Positions 24,980-33,311 of a stretch of DNA of 64,000 nucleotides are shown here, piece after piece. The DNA comes from Flavobacterium sp. GSB-24 (GTDB lineage: Bacteria; Bacteroidota; Bacteroidia; Flavobacteriales; Flavobacteriaceae), in NCBI RefSeq assembly GCF_027924665.1, contig NZ_AP027043.1, positions 868,001-932,000 on the forward strand. The letters are read 5' to 3'. How positions within the stretch are numbered: position 1 is the stretch's first letter; each line of letters starts with the position of its first letter. A program made the position numbers and the translations under genes. The notes below the pieces were generated by a model. It did no database searches. It worked only from the letters and a program-made list of their open reading frames with translations, and was not told the origin of the DNA.

Positions 24980-25074
24980 CCGCAAAGTTCGCTAAGATTT
25001 ACGCAAAGAGCACAAAGAAAAAAATTTAAACAAAGCTTTGCGAACCTTTGCGTAAATCTTAGCGAACTTTGCGG
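24980..25074. repeat. 29-bp perfect inverted repeat
   Basis: Arms at 24980-25008 and 25046-25074 (CCGCAAAGTTCGCTAAGA and so on) are exact reverse complements, with a 37-base interior that repeats the word GCAAAG. It fills the spacer between the hydratase stop and the next minus-strand start, ending 22 bases from that ATG. Confidence 0.88.
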
Positions 25075-25081
25075 TAAAAAA

Positions 25082-25864
25082 CTATTTTCCTGTAAATTCA
25101 GCTTTACGTTTTTCTAAGAAAGCTGTTGTTCCTTCTTTAAAATCCTGAGTTCCGAAACATTTTCCGAACGATTTAATTTCAGTATCAAATCCGTTTTTAC
25201 CGTCTTCAAAGTTGGCATTGATGGCTTTTATCGCTTTACTAATTGCAAACGGAGCATTTTTAATGATTTTATGAGCAATTACATTTGTAAATGATAATAG
25301 TTCTGCCTGAGGCACAACATGATTTACTAAACCGTATTGTTTGGCTTCTTCTGCAGAAATCATAGCAGCAGTCATGATCATTTCCATTGCACGTCCTTTA
25401 CCCACTAATTGAGGTAAACGCTGCGTTCCTCCATAACCTGGAATTAATCCTAAAGTTACTTCTGGTAATCCCATTTTTGCATTGTCTGAAGCCACTCTAA
25501 AATGACAAGCCATTGCCAGTTCTAATCCACCGCCTAAAGCAAAACCGTTAACGGCTGCAATAACTGGTTTCTTTAGATTTTCAATAAAATCAAATAAAGA
25601 TTCCTGACCTTCAGCTGCTAATTGCGCGCCTTCGACAATGGTATAATTAGCAAATTCAGAAATATCGGCTCCGGCTACAAAGGCTTTTTCACCGCTTCCA
25701 GTTAAGACAATTACACGAACATCGTCATTTTTACTTAATAATTTAACTGCCTTGCTCAAATCACTAATGGTCGCTTTGTTTAAAGCATTCAGTTTTGTTG
25801 GTCTGTTAATTGTGATCGTTGCTATTTTTTCTTCGATAGAAATTAAGATATTTTCGTAGTCCAT
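25082..25864 (-). CDS. Enoyl-CoA hydratase/isomerase
   Basis: A 260-residue crotonase-fold enzyme that hydrates 2-enoyl-CoA in fatty-acid or amino-acid breakdown. The oxyanion-hole segments AGADISEF (about 64-71) and FALGGGLELAMACHFR (about 105-120) and the catalytic Glu in GLPEVTLGLIPGYGGTQRLP are intact. I start at ATG 25864 (MDYENILIS); the frame runs further upstream only because it overlaps the kinase 3' end in another phase. It follows the histidine kinase by ten bases, so cotranscription is likely though no shared pathway is evident. Confidence 0.93.
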   Translation of the reverse strand: MDYENILISIEEKIATITINRPTKLNALNKATISDLSKAVKLLSKNDDVRVIVLTGSGEKAFVAGADISEFANYTIVEGAQLAAEGQESLFDFIENLKKPVIAAVNGFALGGGLELAMACHFRVASDNAKMGLPEVTLGLIPGYGGTQRLPQLVGKGRAMEMIMTAAMISAEEAKQYGLVNHVVPQAELLSFTNVIAHKIIKNAPFAISKAIKAINANFEDGKNGFDTEIKSFGKCFGTQDFKEGTTAFLEKRKAEFTGK

Positions 25865-25874
25865 GACGGTAAGT

Positions 25875-27344
25875 TTAAGAGTTAGTAATGGGCAAAGAAA
25901 CCCTAAATGTGGTTCCTTTTCCGTAAGTTGACTCAAAGGTAATTGTTCCTTTGTAATTTTCGATAATGTTTTTGATAATTCCGAGTCCAAGTCCCATACC
26001 ACTGGTTTTGGTCGTAAATTTTGGCTCGAAGATTCGGCCGATATCTTGTTTCTGGATTCCGATTCCGTTGTCTTTTACAGCAATCTCAACATTATTATTT
26101 CGCCTTTTTACTGTAACTACAATCGATTTTTGAAACTGACTTTCGGGAATGGCCTGCGTTGCGTTTTTAACCAAATTGGTAATCACACGGATCAACTGCG
26201 TACGGTCCATTTTTGAAATAATTTCTTCTTCGTCTTTTTCAAAAACAATATAATCTTCATTAAAAATATCGAGAGCTAATTCGACAACCTCAACAACATT
26301 CAACGTTTCGTTTTGCTGCGCCGGCATCGAAGCAAAGTTCGAAAATGCCGAAGCCACCGCCGTCATCGTATCAATCTGCTGAATTAAGGTTTCTGAGTAA
26401 TCGTTCATCTTCTGCTTCACATCAGGATCATTTGGATCAAATTTTCTTTGAAAACTCTGAACCGTTAAACGCATCGGCGTAAGCGGATTCTTGATTTCAT
26501 GCGCGACTTGTTTTGCCATTTCACGCCAAGCTTCTTCACGTTCACTTTGGGCAAGTTTGATCGCACTTGTTTCGAGTTTGTCGACCATTCCGTTATACGC
26601 TTTAATCAAGAAGTTGACCTCTTTACTATTCGCTTCTAATACAATTTTTTCATTTTTCTGATCTAAATTGGTTTCTTCCAATCTGTCGGAAATGGTTTTT
26701 AGCGATTTTGTGATGTAGGTCGAAAGGAAATACGCCAATGCAAAAGCCACAATCAGCATAAAAGAATAAACCTGGCTTAAGCGGATTAAAAAGGTATTCA
26801 GCTCATTATCGTAATAGCCGTCGTCTTCTAAATAGGGAAGGTTTAAAATTCCGAGTGGTTTAAATTTTTCGTCTTTTATTAAACTGTAGGATGATCTGTT
26901 TTTAACTCCGTCAATGGTTTTAATATCCACAAAACGCTTTTCAATAGAAGAACGAACTAATTTCAGAATATATTCGGGAATTGGCGGTGCAATTTTATCA
27001 ACAGCAAAAGATTCTTTTGAAGATTTTAGAAGTTTCCCGTCAAGACTGTAAATGTTGATTTCGATTTTATGAATCTGCGCTAATTCGTGGATTTTATCTT
27101 TGAAAATTAAATCGAGATTTTGGGTTTTAAGCGGATAAGTTGTAGTAGACAGAACATAATTGATATGTTCTTTTACAGCATTTTCTTTTCGTTCTAAACG
27201 TTCCTGATGATATTCTTTAGCTTCAGTTTTAAACTGAATAATCGAAATCGAAGCCAATAAAAAAGATGCTACAACAATCAATACAATCATCGACAGGAAA
27301 ATCCTGGTACGAAGGGAAAGCATTGACATTTTGAAGTTCTGCAT
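25875..27344 (-). CDS. Membrane sensor histidine kinase (NtrY-like)
   Basis: A 489-residue kinase. Two membrane helices (about 10-32 and 190-212) flank an extracytoplasmic sensor; then HAMP (about 213-265), HisKA with the phosphorylated His in QVAHEIKNPLTPMRL (about residue 280), and the HATPase domain with N box NLVKNATQAI, G1 DNGIGI and G2 GMGLGLGII. The HEIKNPLTPM wording is typical of NtrY-type kinases. No response regulator is adjacent, so the partner is elsewhere. Confidence 0.93.
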   Translation of the reverse strand: MQNFKMSMLSLRTRIFLSMIVLIVVASFLLASISIIQFKTEAKEYHQERLERKENAVKEHINYVLSTTTYPLKTQNLDLIFKDKIHELAQIHKIEINIYSLDGKLLKSSKESFAVDKIAPPIPEYILKLVRSSIEKRFVDIKTIDGVKNRSSYSLIKDEKFKPLGILNLPYLEDDGYYDNELNTFLIRLSQVYSFMLIVAFALAYFLSTYITKSLKTISDRLEETNLDQKNEKIVLEANSKEVNFLIKAYNGMVDKLETSAIKLAQSEREEAWREMAKQVAHEIKNPLTPMRLTVQSFQRKFDPNDPDVKQKMNDYSETLIQQIDTMTAVASAFSNFASMPAQQNETLNVVEVVELALDIFNEDYIVFEKDEEEIISKMDRTQLIRVITNLVKNATQAIPESQFQKSIVVTVKRRNNNVEIAVKDNGIGIQKQDIGRIFEPKFTTKTSGMGLGLGIIKNIIENYKGTITFESTYGKGTTFRVSLPITNS

Positions 27345-27356
27345 GTTTTTTAATTA

Positions 27357-27425
27357 TAAATTGTGAATTGTAAATTATGAATTATTCGGTCTGCATTTAA
27401 TTTACCATTAACAATTCACAATTTA
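27357..27425. repeat. 15-bp perfect inverted repeat before the kinase
   Basis: Arms at 27357-27371 (TAAATTGTGAATTGT) and 27411-27425 are exact complements; the interior repeats AATTATGAATT-like words. It occupies the gap between hemJ and the kinase start. Confidence 0.75.
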
Positions 27426-27428
27426 CCA

Positions 27429-27977
27429 TTATTTCTTTTCTCTAATTCGTTTATAAAATCGAAATCCCAGCATTATTAAGACCGAGAATAAAATAATTCC
27501 GATTACGCCGAAAATCCAATTGATGGCACTTTTTAAAACTACTAAAAAAACAACGGCAAATAAAATAATGGTTGCGCCTTCATTCCACAAACGCATGAAG
27601 TTGTTGGTATATTTTACCTCATCGTTTTGTAATTGTTTAAAAATTTGATGGCATTTTCCGTGATATAAATATAAAAGGAAAACGAAGCATAATTTTACGT
27701 GCATCCATGGCATTTTCATCCATACATGACCTGCATCTGTAAAAAACAGCATCCAAAAAGCAAAAATACTCGCCAAAACCGCCGACGGCCATGTAATAAT
27801 GTACCACAAACGGTAGGCCATAATTTTGTATTGCGCCTGTAAAATTTCTTTTTCTGGAGATGGCTTTTCATTTGCTTCAATTTGATAAACAAACAAACGA
27901 ACGATATAAAACAAACCTGCAAACCAAGTGATTACAAATATAAGATGCAGTGATTTTAAATAGTTATAATATTCCAT
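27429..27977 (-). CDS. hemJ: Protoporphyrinogen IX oxidase HemJ
   Basis: HemJ (UPF0093/CopD-like) oxidises protoporphyrinogen IX to protoporphyrin IX, the step before ferrochelatase. The 182-residue membrane protein has four to five helices, the conserved His11 in KSLHLIFVITWFAGLFYIVRL and the conserved Lys95 in WMHVKLCF. Annotation pipelines may call it a CopD-domain protein; the heme context, two genes after hemH, supports HemJ. Its start codon directly abuts the stop of the upstream lipoprotein gene, indicating an operon. Confidence 0.92.
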   Translation of the reverse strand: MEYYNYLKSLHLIFVITWFAGLFYIVRLFVYQIEANEKPSPEKEILQAQYKIMAYRLWYIITWPSAVLASIFAFWMLFFTDAGHVWMKMPWMHVKLCFVFLLYLYHGKCHQIFKQLQNDEVKYTNNFMRLWNEGATIILFAVVFLVVLKSAINWIFGVIGIILFSVLIMLGFRFYKRIREKK

Positions 27978-28547
27978 TTATTCCTTAAATGTAGATTTTT
28001 TAAAAAGATCAATCATTTCTTTACCGTAATCTTCATCTTCATATACTATTGAAGCGATAAAGATTTTGCCATTAAAAGTCCTTGAAAAAATAACTGCTGT
28101 TGCAAGAGTTTTTCCTTTTTCAGTTATTGAAATCTTAGCTTTTCTAAATTCTAAACCCGAAATGTTCTCAGAAGTTACTTTGTAATCTCCCATTTGACCT
28201 TGCGGATAAACTTGACCAATATTTTTCAAAAAAAGAAAATCTTTTAATCTCATCTTTAGATCAGTTGAGCGAACATCGCCTGAATAATTTTCGTAGTTTG
28301 CTGCAAAATAATTGGCCTTGTTTCTTTTAAAAGCAACAATAGAATATTCTTTATTGATTAAAGTTGTATCTCCTTTAATTTCTCCATTTTCTTTTTGATT
28401 TACTTTTTCATAATCGTCTGGAATAGTAATCTGCCAGTTGAATGTTTTATCAGAAAAAGTATTGTTTTCAAAAGTGTCTCTTTTTTTGCATCCAACAAGA
28501 ATTGCTAGAGAGAAAAATAAAATCGAAAAATATTTTAATTTATTCAT
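27978..28547 (-). CDS. Hypothetical lipoprotein between hemH and hemJ
   Basis: A 189-residue predicted lipoprotein (lipobox LVGC, Cys20). The mature part begins with a NNTFSDKTFNWQITIPDDYEKV-like strand region and has the alpha/beta look of PsbP-like or DUF-type solute-binding-fold lipoproteins, but no family is certain. It lies 13 bases after hemH and touches hemJ, so it is embedded in a heme operon. Whether it helps heme export or is only a passenger cannot be told. Confidence 0.72.
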   Translation of the reverse strand: MNKLKYFSILFFSLAILVGCKKRDTFENNTFSDKTFNWQITIPDDYEKVNQKENGEIKGDTTLINKEYSIVAFKRNKANYFAANYENYSGDVRSTDLKMRLKDFLFLKNIGQVYPQGQMGDYKVTSENISGLEFRKAKISITEKGKTLATAVIFSRTFNGKIFIASIVYEDEDYGKEMIDLFKKSTFKE

Positions 28548-28560
28548 ATGTCTTTAATTC

Positions 28561-29574
28561 TTATTTAGCCCAATCATTAATCCAATTAGAAACTGTCTGG
28601 CACCATTCATCATCATCATTCAAACATGGAATTGCCAAGAATTCTTCTCCTCCTTTGGCTTCAAAATCTTCTTTGGCACGCATCGCGATTTCCTCAAGAG
28701 TTTCTAAACAGTCTGAAACGAAAGCTGGTGTGACAACCGCCAATTTCTTGATTCCTTTTGCAGGCATATTATCGATTTCAACATCCGTGTAAGGCTCTAA
28801 CCATTTGTCGCCCGCCAAACGCGATTGAAAAGTTAAACTGTATTTATCTTCTGGAAGTCCTAATAATTTTACAACTTGTTTTGTTGTTTCATAACATTGG
28901 TGGCGGTAGCAAAAATCATGCGCAGCGGAAGGTGTGTTACAACAAGAACCGTCGATTTTACAATGCGATTTGGTTACATCAGTTTTGCGAATATGGCGTT
29001 CTGGAATTCCATGGTAAGAGAACAATAAATGATCGTAATCAAAACCAACTAAATGTTTCTGAATTGAATCTGCCAAATTCTTGATGTAATCTGGTTTGTT
29101 GTAAAATGCTGGAACATCCGTAAATTTCATGTTTGGAAATTTCTTTTTACGGATTTCTTCTGCTTTTACTAAAATAGTCAAAGTCGAAGCCATTGCATAT
29201 TGCGGATATAAAGGAAAAAGCATTACTTCAGCTACACCTTTATCATGCAATTCCTGAAGTCCTTTTTCAATTGTCATGCTTCCATAACGCATTGCTAGCG
29301 CAACTGGAACATTTACCAAAGGCTGTACTTTTTTCTGCATTCTTTCAGAAAGAACTACTAATGGAGAACCTTCATCCCACCAAATTTTCGCGTAAGCGTG
29401 TGCTGATTCTTCCGGTCTTTTTCTTAAAATAATTCCGCGAACCAATAATGCTCTTAATAAATACGGAACGTCGATCACGTATTTATCCATTAAAAATTCG
29501 TCTAAATATGGTTTTACATCTTTTGGTGTTGGACTTTCTGGAGATCCTAAGTTTACTAATAATACGCCTTTCAT
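28561..29574 (-). CDS. hemH: Ferrochelatase
   Basis: Inserts Fe(II) into protoporphyrin IX to make protoheme. The 337-residue protein starts MKGVLLVNLGSPESPTPKDV and has the metal-binding active-site His in LLFSYHGIPERH (about residue 188) and the FQSRLAGDKWLEPYTD segment; the second catalytic Glu lies in DCLETLEE (about 278-285). Cys-containing SHCKIDGSCCNTP insert is noteworthy. First gene of the hemH-lipoprotein-hemJ unit. Its leader carries a 30-base element also present before hemE. Confidence 0.96.
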   Translation of the reverse strand: MKGVLLVNLGSPESPTPKDVKPYLDEFLMDKYVIDVPYLLRALLVRGIILRKRPEESAHAYAKIWWDEGSPLVVLSERMQKKVQPLVNVPVALAMRYGSMTIEKGLQELHDKGVAEVMLFPLYPQYAMASTLTILVKAEEIRKKKFPNMKFTDVPAFYNKPDYIKNLADSIQKHLVGFDYDHLLFSYHGIPERHIRKTDVTKSHCKIDGSCCNTPSAAHDFCYRHQCYETTKQVVKLLGLPEDKYSLTFQSRLAGDKWLEPYTDVEIDNMPAKGIKKLAVVTPAFVSDCLETLEEIAMRAKEDFEAKGGEEFLAIPCLNDDDEWCQTVSNWINDWAK

Positions 29575-29586
29575 TATTGTTTTTTT

Positions 29587-29616
29587 GCTTTAGGCTTTAA
29601 GCTTTAGGCTTTAAGC
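29587..29616 (-). repeat. 30-base leader element of hemH (shared with hemE)
   Basis: On the minus strand this is GCTTAAAGCCTAAAGC followed by TTAAAGCCTAAAGC, 12 bases before the hemH ATG. The same 30 bases in the same orientation to the gene lie at 34074-34103, 10 bases before hemE. Confidence 0.75.
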
Positions 29617-29726
29617 ATTTTATTTGTTTTTAAAATTTCGTCAAAAGTAGAACTTGCTGCTTTTTAGAAATATGATAATTATTACTTTTTAATTATGTTC
29701 TTATTTATAAAATTGATTCTCTTAAA

Positions 29727-29895
29727 TCAATCGTTCCTATGGAACGCAAAAAACATTTAATTTTTTTTCTACCAATGAGATGTTCCTATCGGAACATTTT
29801 CACCAAAGATTTATCATTTTTATGTTCCGTTGGAACATTTCGTTGGTAACTTTTAAATGTCCAAACAGTATAACGTTCCGTAGGAACGTTTGATT
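29727..29895. repeat. Single copy of the four-hairpin GTTCC-N3-GGAAC unit
   Basis: Four hairpins: 29732-29746 (loop TAT), about 29783-29796 (loop TATC), 29824-29836 (loop GTT) and 29874-29888 (loop GTA). The order of element types is 3-4-1-2 relative to the arrays at 13310 and 44668. It fills most of the 346-base space between the AraC-type gene stop and hemH; nothing else is seen there apart from the hemH leader. Confidence 0.75.
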
Positions 29896-29920
29896 TTAGA
29901 TCTCTGCCCTTACAGCATGC

Positions 29921-30793
29921 TTAAACATTCGCATTAATCGACATCAAATATTTTTTTGGAGTTGTGGCAAACTTTTTCTTGAATGCTGCTATAAAGTGAC
30001 TTCCGGTGCTGTAGCCAATTTTCAACCCCACTTCGTTTACATTATAAGAACCGCTGTCTAAAAGTTTTCGAGCGAAGTCCATTTTGTAATCGAAAAGGAA
30101 ACCGTAAACCGTGTCGCCGTAAATTTGTTTGAAACCCATTTTGAGTTTCTTCAAATTCAAACCAATTTCATCTGCCAATTCTTGCAATCCTGGCGGTTCG
30201 GCCATATTCGCAATGATGATTTCTTTGGCTCTTCGAATTTTCAGAACGTTATCTTCATCAATTAAAAACGGACATTGTTCTGCGTTTGGATCTTCGGTTC
30301 TGTTAAAATACAAACTCAATAATTCATATCCTTTTCCTTTATAATAAAGGTTTTTTATGGATGGATGAAGATTGTAATGAAACAACTGACTCAAAACAAT
30401 TGCCATCGACGGACTAATATTTCCTTCGTTATAATACTTTTTGTCTTTATTATCAGGACTTAAAAAAGTAATATAATCGGCTTCTGCAGAAAACAACGCG
30501 TGAAATTTTTTGATGGAAACAATTACAGAAATCACCCAAGAGTTTGGTGCCAATTCTAAATTAAGCGGTAATTCTTTCTGCGGATTATACAAAAGCAGCG
30601 ATTTTTCTTCTTTCAATTCTAAAGCATAATTGCCTTGATTGAATAAAAATTTGGCATTGCCTTTTATCCCGAAGTGAAACTGTATCAGGCCGGTACCTAT
30701 TTCGTGCTGTGCATAAAAAGGCTCAGAACCATCGTTTTGAAAACGAATCAGCGTAAAGTCGTCTTCAATTTTTATAACTTCTTGAGAACTCAT
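29921..30793 (-). CDS. AraC-family transcriptional regulator
   Basis: A 290-residue regulator with a cupin-like N-terminal sensing part (about 1-180) and a C-terminal double helix-turn-helix (about 190-288): LQELADEIGLNLKKLKMGFK and the second motif NEVGLKIGYSTGSHFIAAFKKKFATTPKKYL. The gene is divergent from hemA with about 230 bases between starts, so control of hemA is plausible but not shown. The pattern resembles flavobacterial PchR/YbtA-like regulators of iron uptake. Confidence 0.9.
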   Translation of the reverse strand: MSSQEVIKIEDDFTLIRFQNDGSEPFYAQHEIGTGLIQFHFGIKGNAKFLFNQGNYALELKEEKSLLLYNPQKELPLNLELAPNSWVISVIVSIKKFHALFSAEADYITFLSPDNKDKKYYNEGNISPSMAIVLSQLFHYNLHPSIKNLYYKGKGYELLSLYFNRTEDPNAEQCPFLIDEDNVLKIRRAKEIIIANMAEPPGLQELADEIGLNLKKLKMGFKQIYGDTVYGFLFDYKMDFARKLLDSGSYNVNEVGLKIGYSTGSHFIAAFKKKFATTPKKYLMSINANV

Positions 30794-30988
30794 AGCGATA
30801 TTTTTTTTGGACTAAAATCAAACCTCCGTCAAAATGTTATTTAGAATGACTCTAAACAAATCGTTTCAAACGACTTGATTTTGCTACAAAAGTACTGCTT
30901 TTTGCATAAAAACAGATGTTTAGAATCAAAAAAACATGCAGCGATACAAAAAGTACTTTCAGCGTTACTTTTATCAATAGTATAGTAA

Positions 30989-30996
30989 TAATTTTG
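30989..30996 (+). promoter_or_regulatory. -7 box of hemA
   Basis: TAATTTTG fits TAnnTTTG and lies 24 bases before the ATG at 31021. Its position excludes the longer in-frame start at 30916, which lies upstream of it. Confidence 0.6.
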
Positions 30997-31020
30997 TTGC
31001 ACTTTTATGAAAGTGAATTT

Positions 31021-32271
31021 ATGGAAAACAATAACGTACCGAAACACCTTTATTTTTACTCAGTTGGTCTGAGTTATAAAAAAGCTGATGCTGAGGTCAG
31101 AGGTCAATTTAGTTTGGACGCAGTGGCGAAAACGCGTTTGCTGGAACAAGCTAAAACTGAAGGAATAGAAAGTTTAATTGTCACTTCAACCTGCAACAGA
31201 ACCGAAATTTATGGTTTTGCAGAACATCCATTTCAATTAATCAAATTGATCTGCGACAACAGCAATGGTTCTGTTGACGCTTTTCAAAAAGTTGGTTTCG
31301 TTTATAAAAATCAAGAAGCAATCAATCATTTATTTCGCGTAGGAACTGGTTTAGACAGTCAGATCTTAGGTGATTTTGAAATTATATCTCAAATCAAAAC
31401 TTCTTTTATCCATTCAAAATCAATGGGCTTAGCCAATGCTTTTATGGAAAGATTGGTTAACGCGGTGATTCAGGCAAGTAAAAGAATTAAAACTGAAACC
31501 GAAATTAGCTCTGGCGCAACTTCTGTTTCTTTTGCATCTGTTCAATACATTCTTAAAAATGTTGAAGACATCAGCAACAAAAATATTTTACTTTTCGGAA
31601 CAGGAAAAATTGGAAGAAATACTTGCGAGAATTTAGTAAAACACACTAAAAACGAGCATATCACTTTAATCAACCGAACTAAAGACAAAGCTGAGAAATT
31701 GGCTGGAAAACTTAATTTGATTGTTAAAGATTATTCTGAATTACATTTAGAACTTCAAAAGGCAGACGTTGTTGTTGTAGCAACTGGTGCTCAAAACCCA
31801 ACAGTTGACAAAGCGATTTTAAATCTTAAAAAACCGCTATTAATTCTAGATTTGTCTATTCCGAAAAACGTTAACGAAAACGTGGAAGAATTAGAAGGCG
31901 TAACTTTAATTCACATGGATTATTTGTCGCAATTGACAGATGAAACATTGGAAAACAGAAAATTACACATTCCTGCTGCTGAAGCGATTATTGAAGAAAT
32001 CAAAGAAGAATTTGTGGTTTGGATGAAAGGCCGAAAATTTGCGCCGACCATCAATGCTTTAAAAGACAAATTGAACGCGATCAAAGCTTCTGAATTGGAT
32101 TTCCAAAGTAAAAAAATCGCTGATTTTAATGAAGCGCAAGCTGAAATTATCAGCAACAGAATCATTCAAAAAATCACTACTCATTTCGCAAATCATTTAA
32201 AAGACGACGATACTATGGTTGATGAAAGCATCGAATGGATCGAAAAAGTCTTCAAAATAAAAGCATCTTAA
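31021..32271 (+). CDS. hemA: Glutamyl-tRNA reductase
   Basis: First committed enzyme of C5 tetrapyrrole synthesis: reduces glutamyl-tRNA to glutamate-1-semialdehyde with NADPH. 416 residues from ATG 31021 (MENNNVPKHLYFYSVG). The catalytic Cys is in TSTCNRTEIYG (about residue 57); GLDSQILGDFEI and the NADPH motif LLFGTGKIGRNTCENL follow, then the dimerisation helix. The frame extends 35 codons upstream, but that part is AT-rich, would precede the promoter and has no family counterpart. Heads the hemA-hemC-hemD run. Confidence 0.96.
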   Translation: MENNNVPKHLYFYSVGLSYKKADAEVRGQFSLDAVAKTRLLEQAKTEGIESLIVTSTCNRTEIYGFAEHPFQLIKLICDNSNGSVDAFQKVGFVYKNQEAINHLFRVGTGLDSQILGDFEIISQIKTSFIHSKSMGLANAFMERLVNAVIQASKRIKTETEISSGATSVSFASVQYILKNVEDISNKNILLFGTGKIGRNTCENLVKHTKNEHITLINRTKDKAEKLAGKLNLIVKDYSELHLELQKADVVVVATGAQNPTVDKAILNLKKPLLILDLSIPKNVNENVEELEGVTLIHMDYLSQLTDETLENRKLHIPAAEAIIEEIKEEFVVWMKGRKFAPTINALKDKLNAIKASELDFQSKKIADFNEAQAEIISNRIIQKITTHFANHLKDDDTMVDESIEWIEKVFKIKAS

Positions 32272-32384
32272 ATAAAATTTTAAACCAGATAAGTTATATA
32301 AGTTCATATAATAGCAAACGGTTAATTTTTTCAACCATAACTGCTTAAATTTCTTAAATAACTTATATGGTGAAATTCAACAAA

Positions 32385-33311
32385 ATGGCTGAAAAAACAA
32401 TCAGAATTGGAACTCGTGACAGCGAATTAGCACTTTGGCAGGCACATACTGTCGAAAAGAAATTAAACGATTTGGGTTATAAAACCTCAATTGTTGCTGT
32501 AAAATCTCAAGGCGATATTATTCTGGACAAACCGCTTTATGAACTGGGTATAACTGGAATTTTTACAAAAACGCTGGACATTGCCATGATTAATGGCAAT
32601 ATAGATATTGCGGTGCATTCTATGAAAGATGTTCCAACGGCTTTACCAAAAGGAATTGTTCAAGCGGCTGTTTTAGAAAGAGCTAATGTTTTAGACATTT
32701 TGGTTCATAAAGGAAATGCTGATTTTGGAGATAAACCAAGCACGATTGCAACAGGAAGTTTACGACGCCAGGCACAATGGTTTAATAAATACCCGAACCA
32801 TAATGTAGTTGATTTACGCGGAAACGTGAATACCCGTATGCAGAAACTTCAGGATAATGATTGGGATGGAGCTGTTTTTGCCGCTGCAGGTTTGGAGCGC
32901 ATTAACTTAAAACCTGAAAATTACATAAATTTAGATTGGATGATTCCCGCGCCGGCACAAGGAGCAATGCTTGTTGTAGCAATGGAAAACGACAATTATA
33001 CCCTTGATGCACTTTCGCAGTTAAATCATATCGAAACTGAAATCTGCACTTATATCGAACGTCAGTTTTTAAGAACACTCGAAGGCGGTTGTACTGCTCC
33101 AATTGGAGCTTTGGTAACTTACAATGAAGATGAAGATACTTTGCATTTTCAAGGTGTTTTACTTTCTATTGACGGAAAACAAAAATTAGAAATCAATAAA
33201 ACAGTCGATATTTCAGAATGGAAAAAATTAGGTTTTCATTCGGCACAGGAGATTTTGAATAATGGCGGAACGGAATTAATGCAAAAGATTAAAGAATCCC
33301 TGAAAAAGTAA
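32385..33311 (+). CDS. hemC: Hydroxymethylbilane synthase (porphobilinogen deaminase)
   Basis: Joins four porphobilinogens to hydroxymethylbilane. From ATG 32385 it has 308 residues: IRIGTRDSELALWQAHTVEK at the N-terminus, TGSLRRQAQW, the active-site Asp region, and the dipyrromethane-cofactor Cys in LEGGCTAPIGA (about residue 237). An earlier ATG at 32367 adds six residues but lies within a word repeat (TAACTTATATGG), so the inner start is preferred. Its stop overlaps the hemD start as TAATG. Confidence 0.96.
   Translation: MAEKTIRIGTRDSELALWQAHTVEKKLNDLGYKTSIVAVKSQGDIILDKPLYELGITGIFTKTLDIAMINGNIDIAVHSMKDVPTALPKGIVQAAVLERANVLDILVHKGNADFGDKPSTIATGSLRRQAQWFNKYPNHNVVDLRGNVNTRMQKLQDNDWDGAVFAAAGLERINLKPENYINLDWMIPAPAQGAMLVVAMENDNYTLDALSQLNHIETEICTYIERQFLRTLEGGCTAPIGALVTYNEDEDTLHFQGVLLSIDGKQKLEINKTVDISEWKKLGFHSAQEILNNGGTELMQKIKESLKK

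Noticed and set aside
25865..26002. 46-codon N-terminal extension of enoyl-CoA hydratase
   Set aside because: Overlaps the end of the histidine kinase gene in a different frame; the crotonase fold starts at the ATG at 25864.
27429..27977. CopD copper-resistance protein
   Set aside because: The His11 and Lys95 pattern, size and heme-gene context fit HemJ better.
30916..31020. 35-codon N-terminal extension of hemA
   Set aside because: Lies upstream of and across the TAATTTTG promoter; the family starts at the ATG at 31021.
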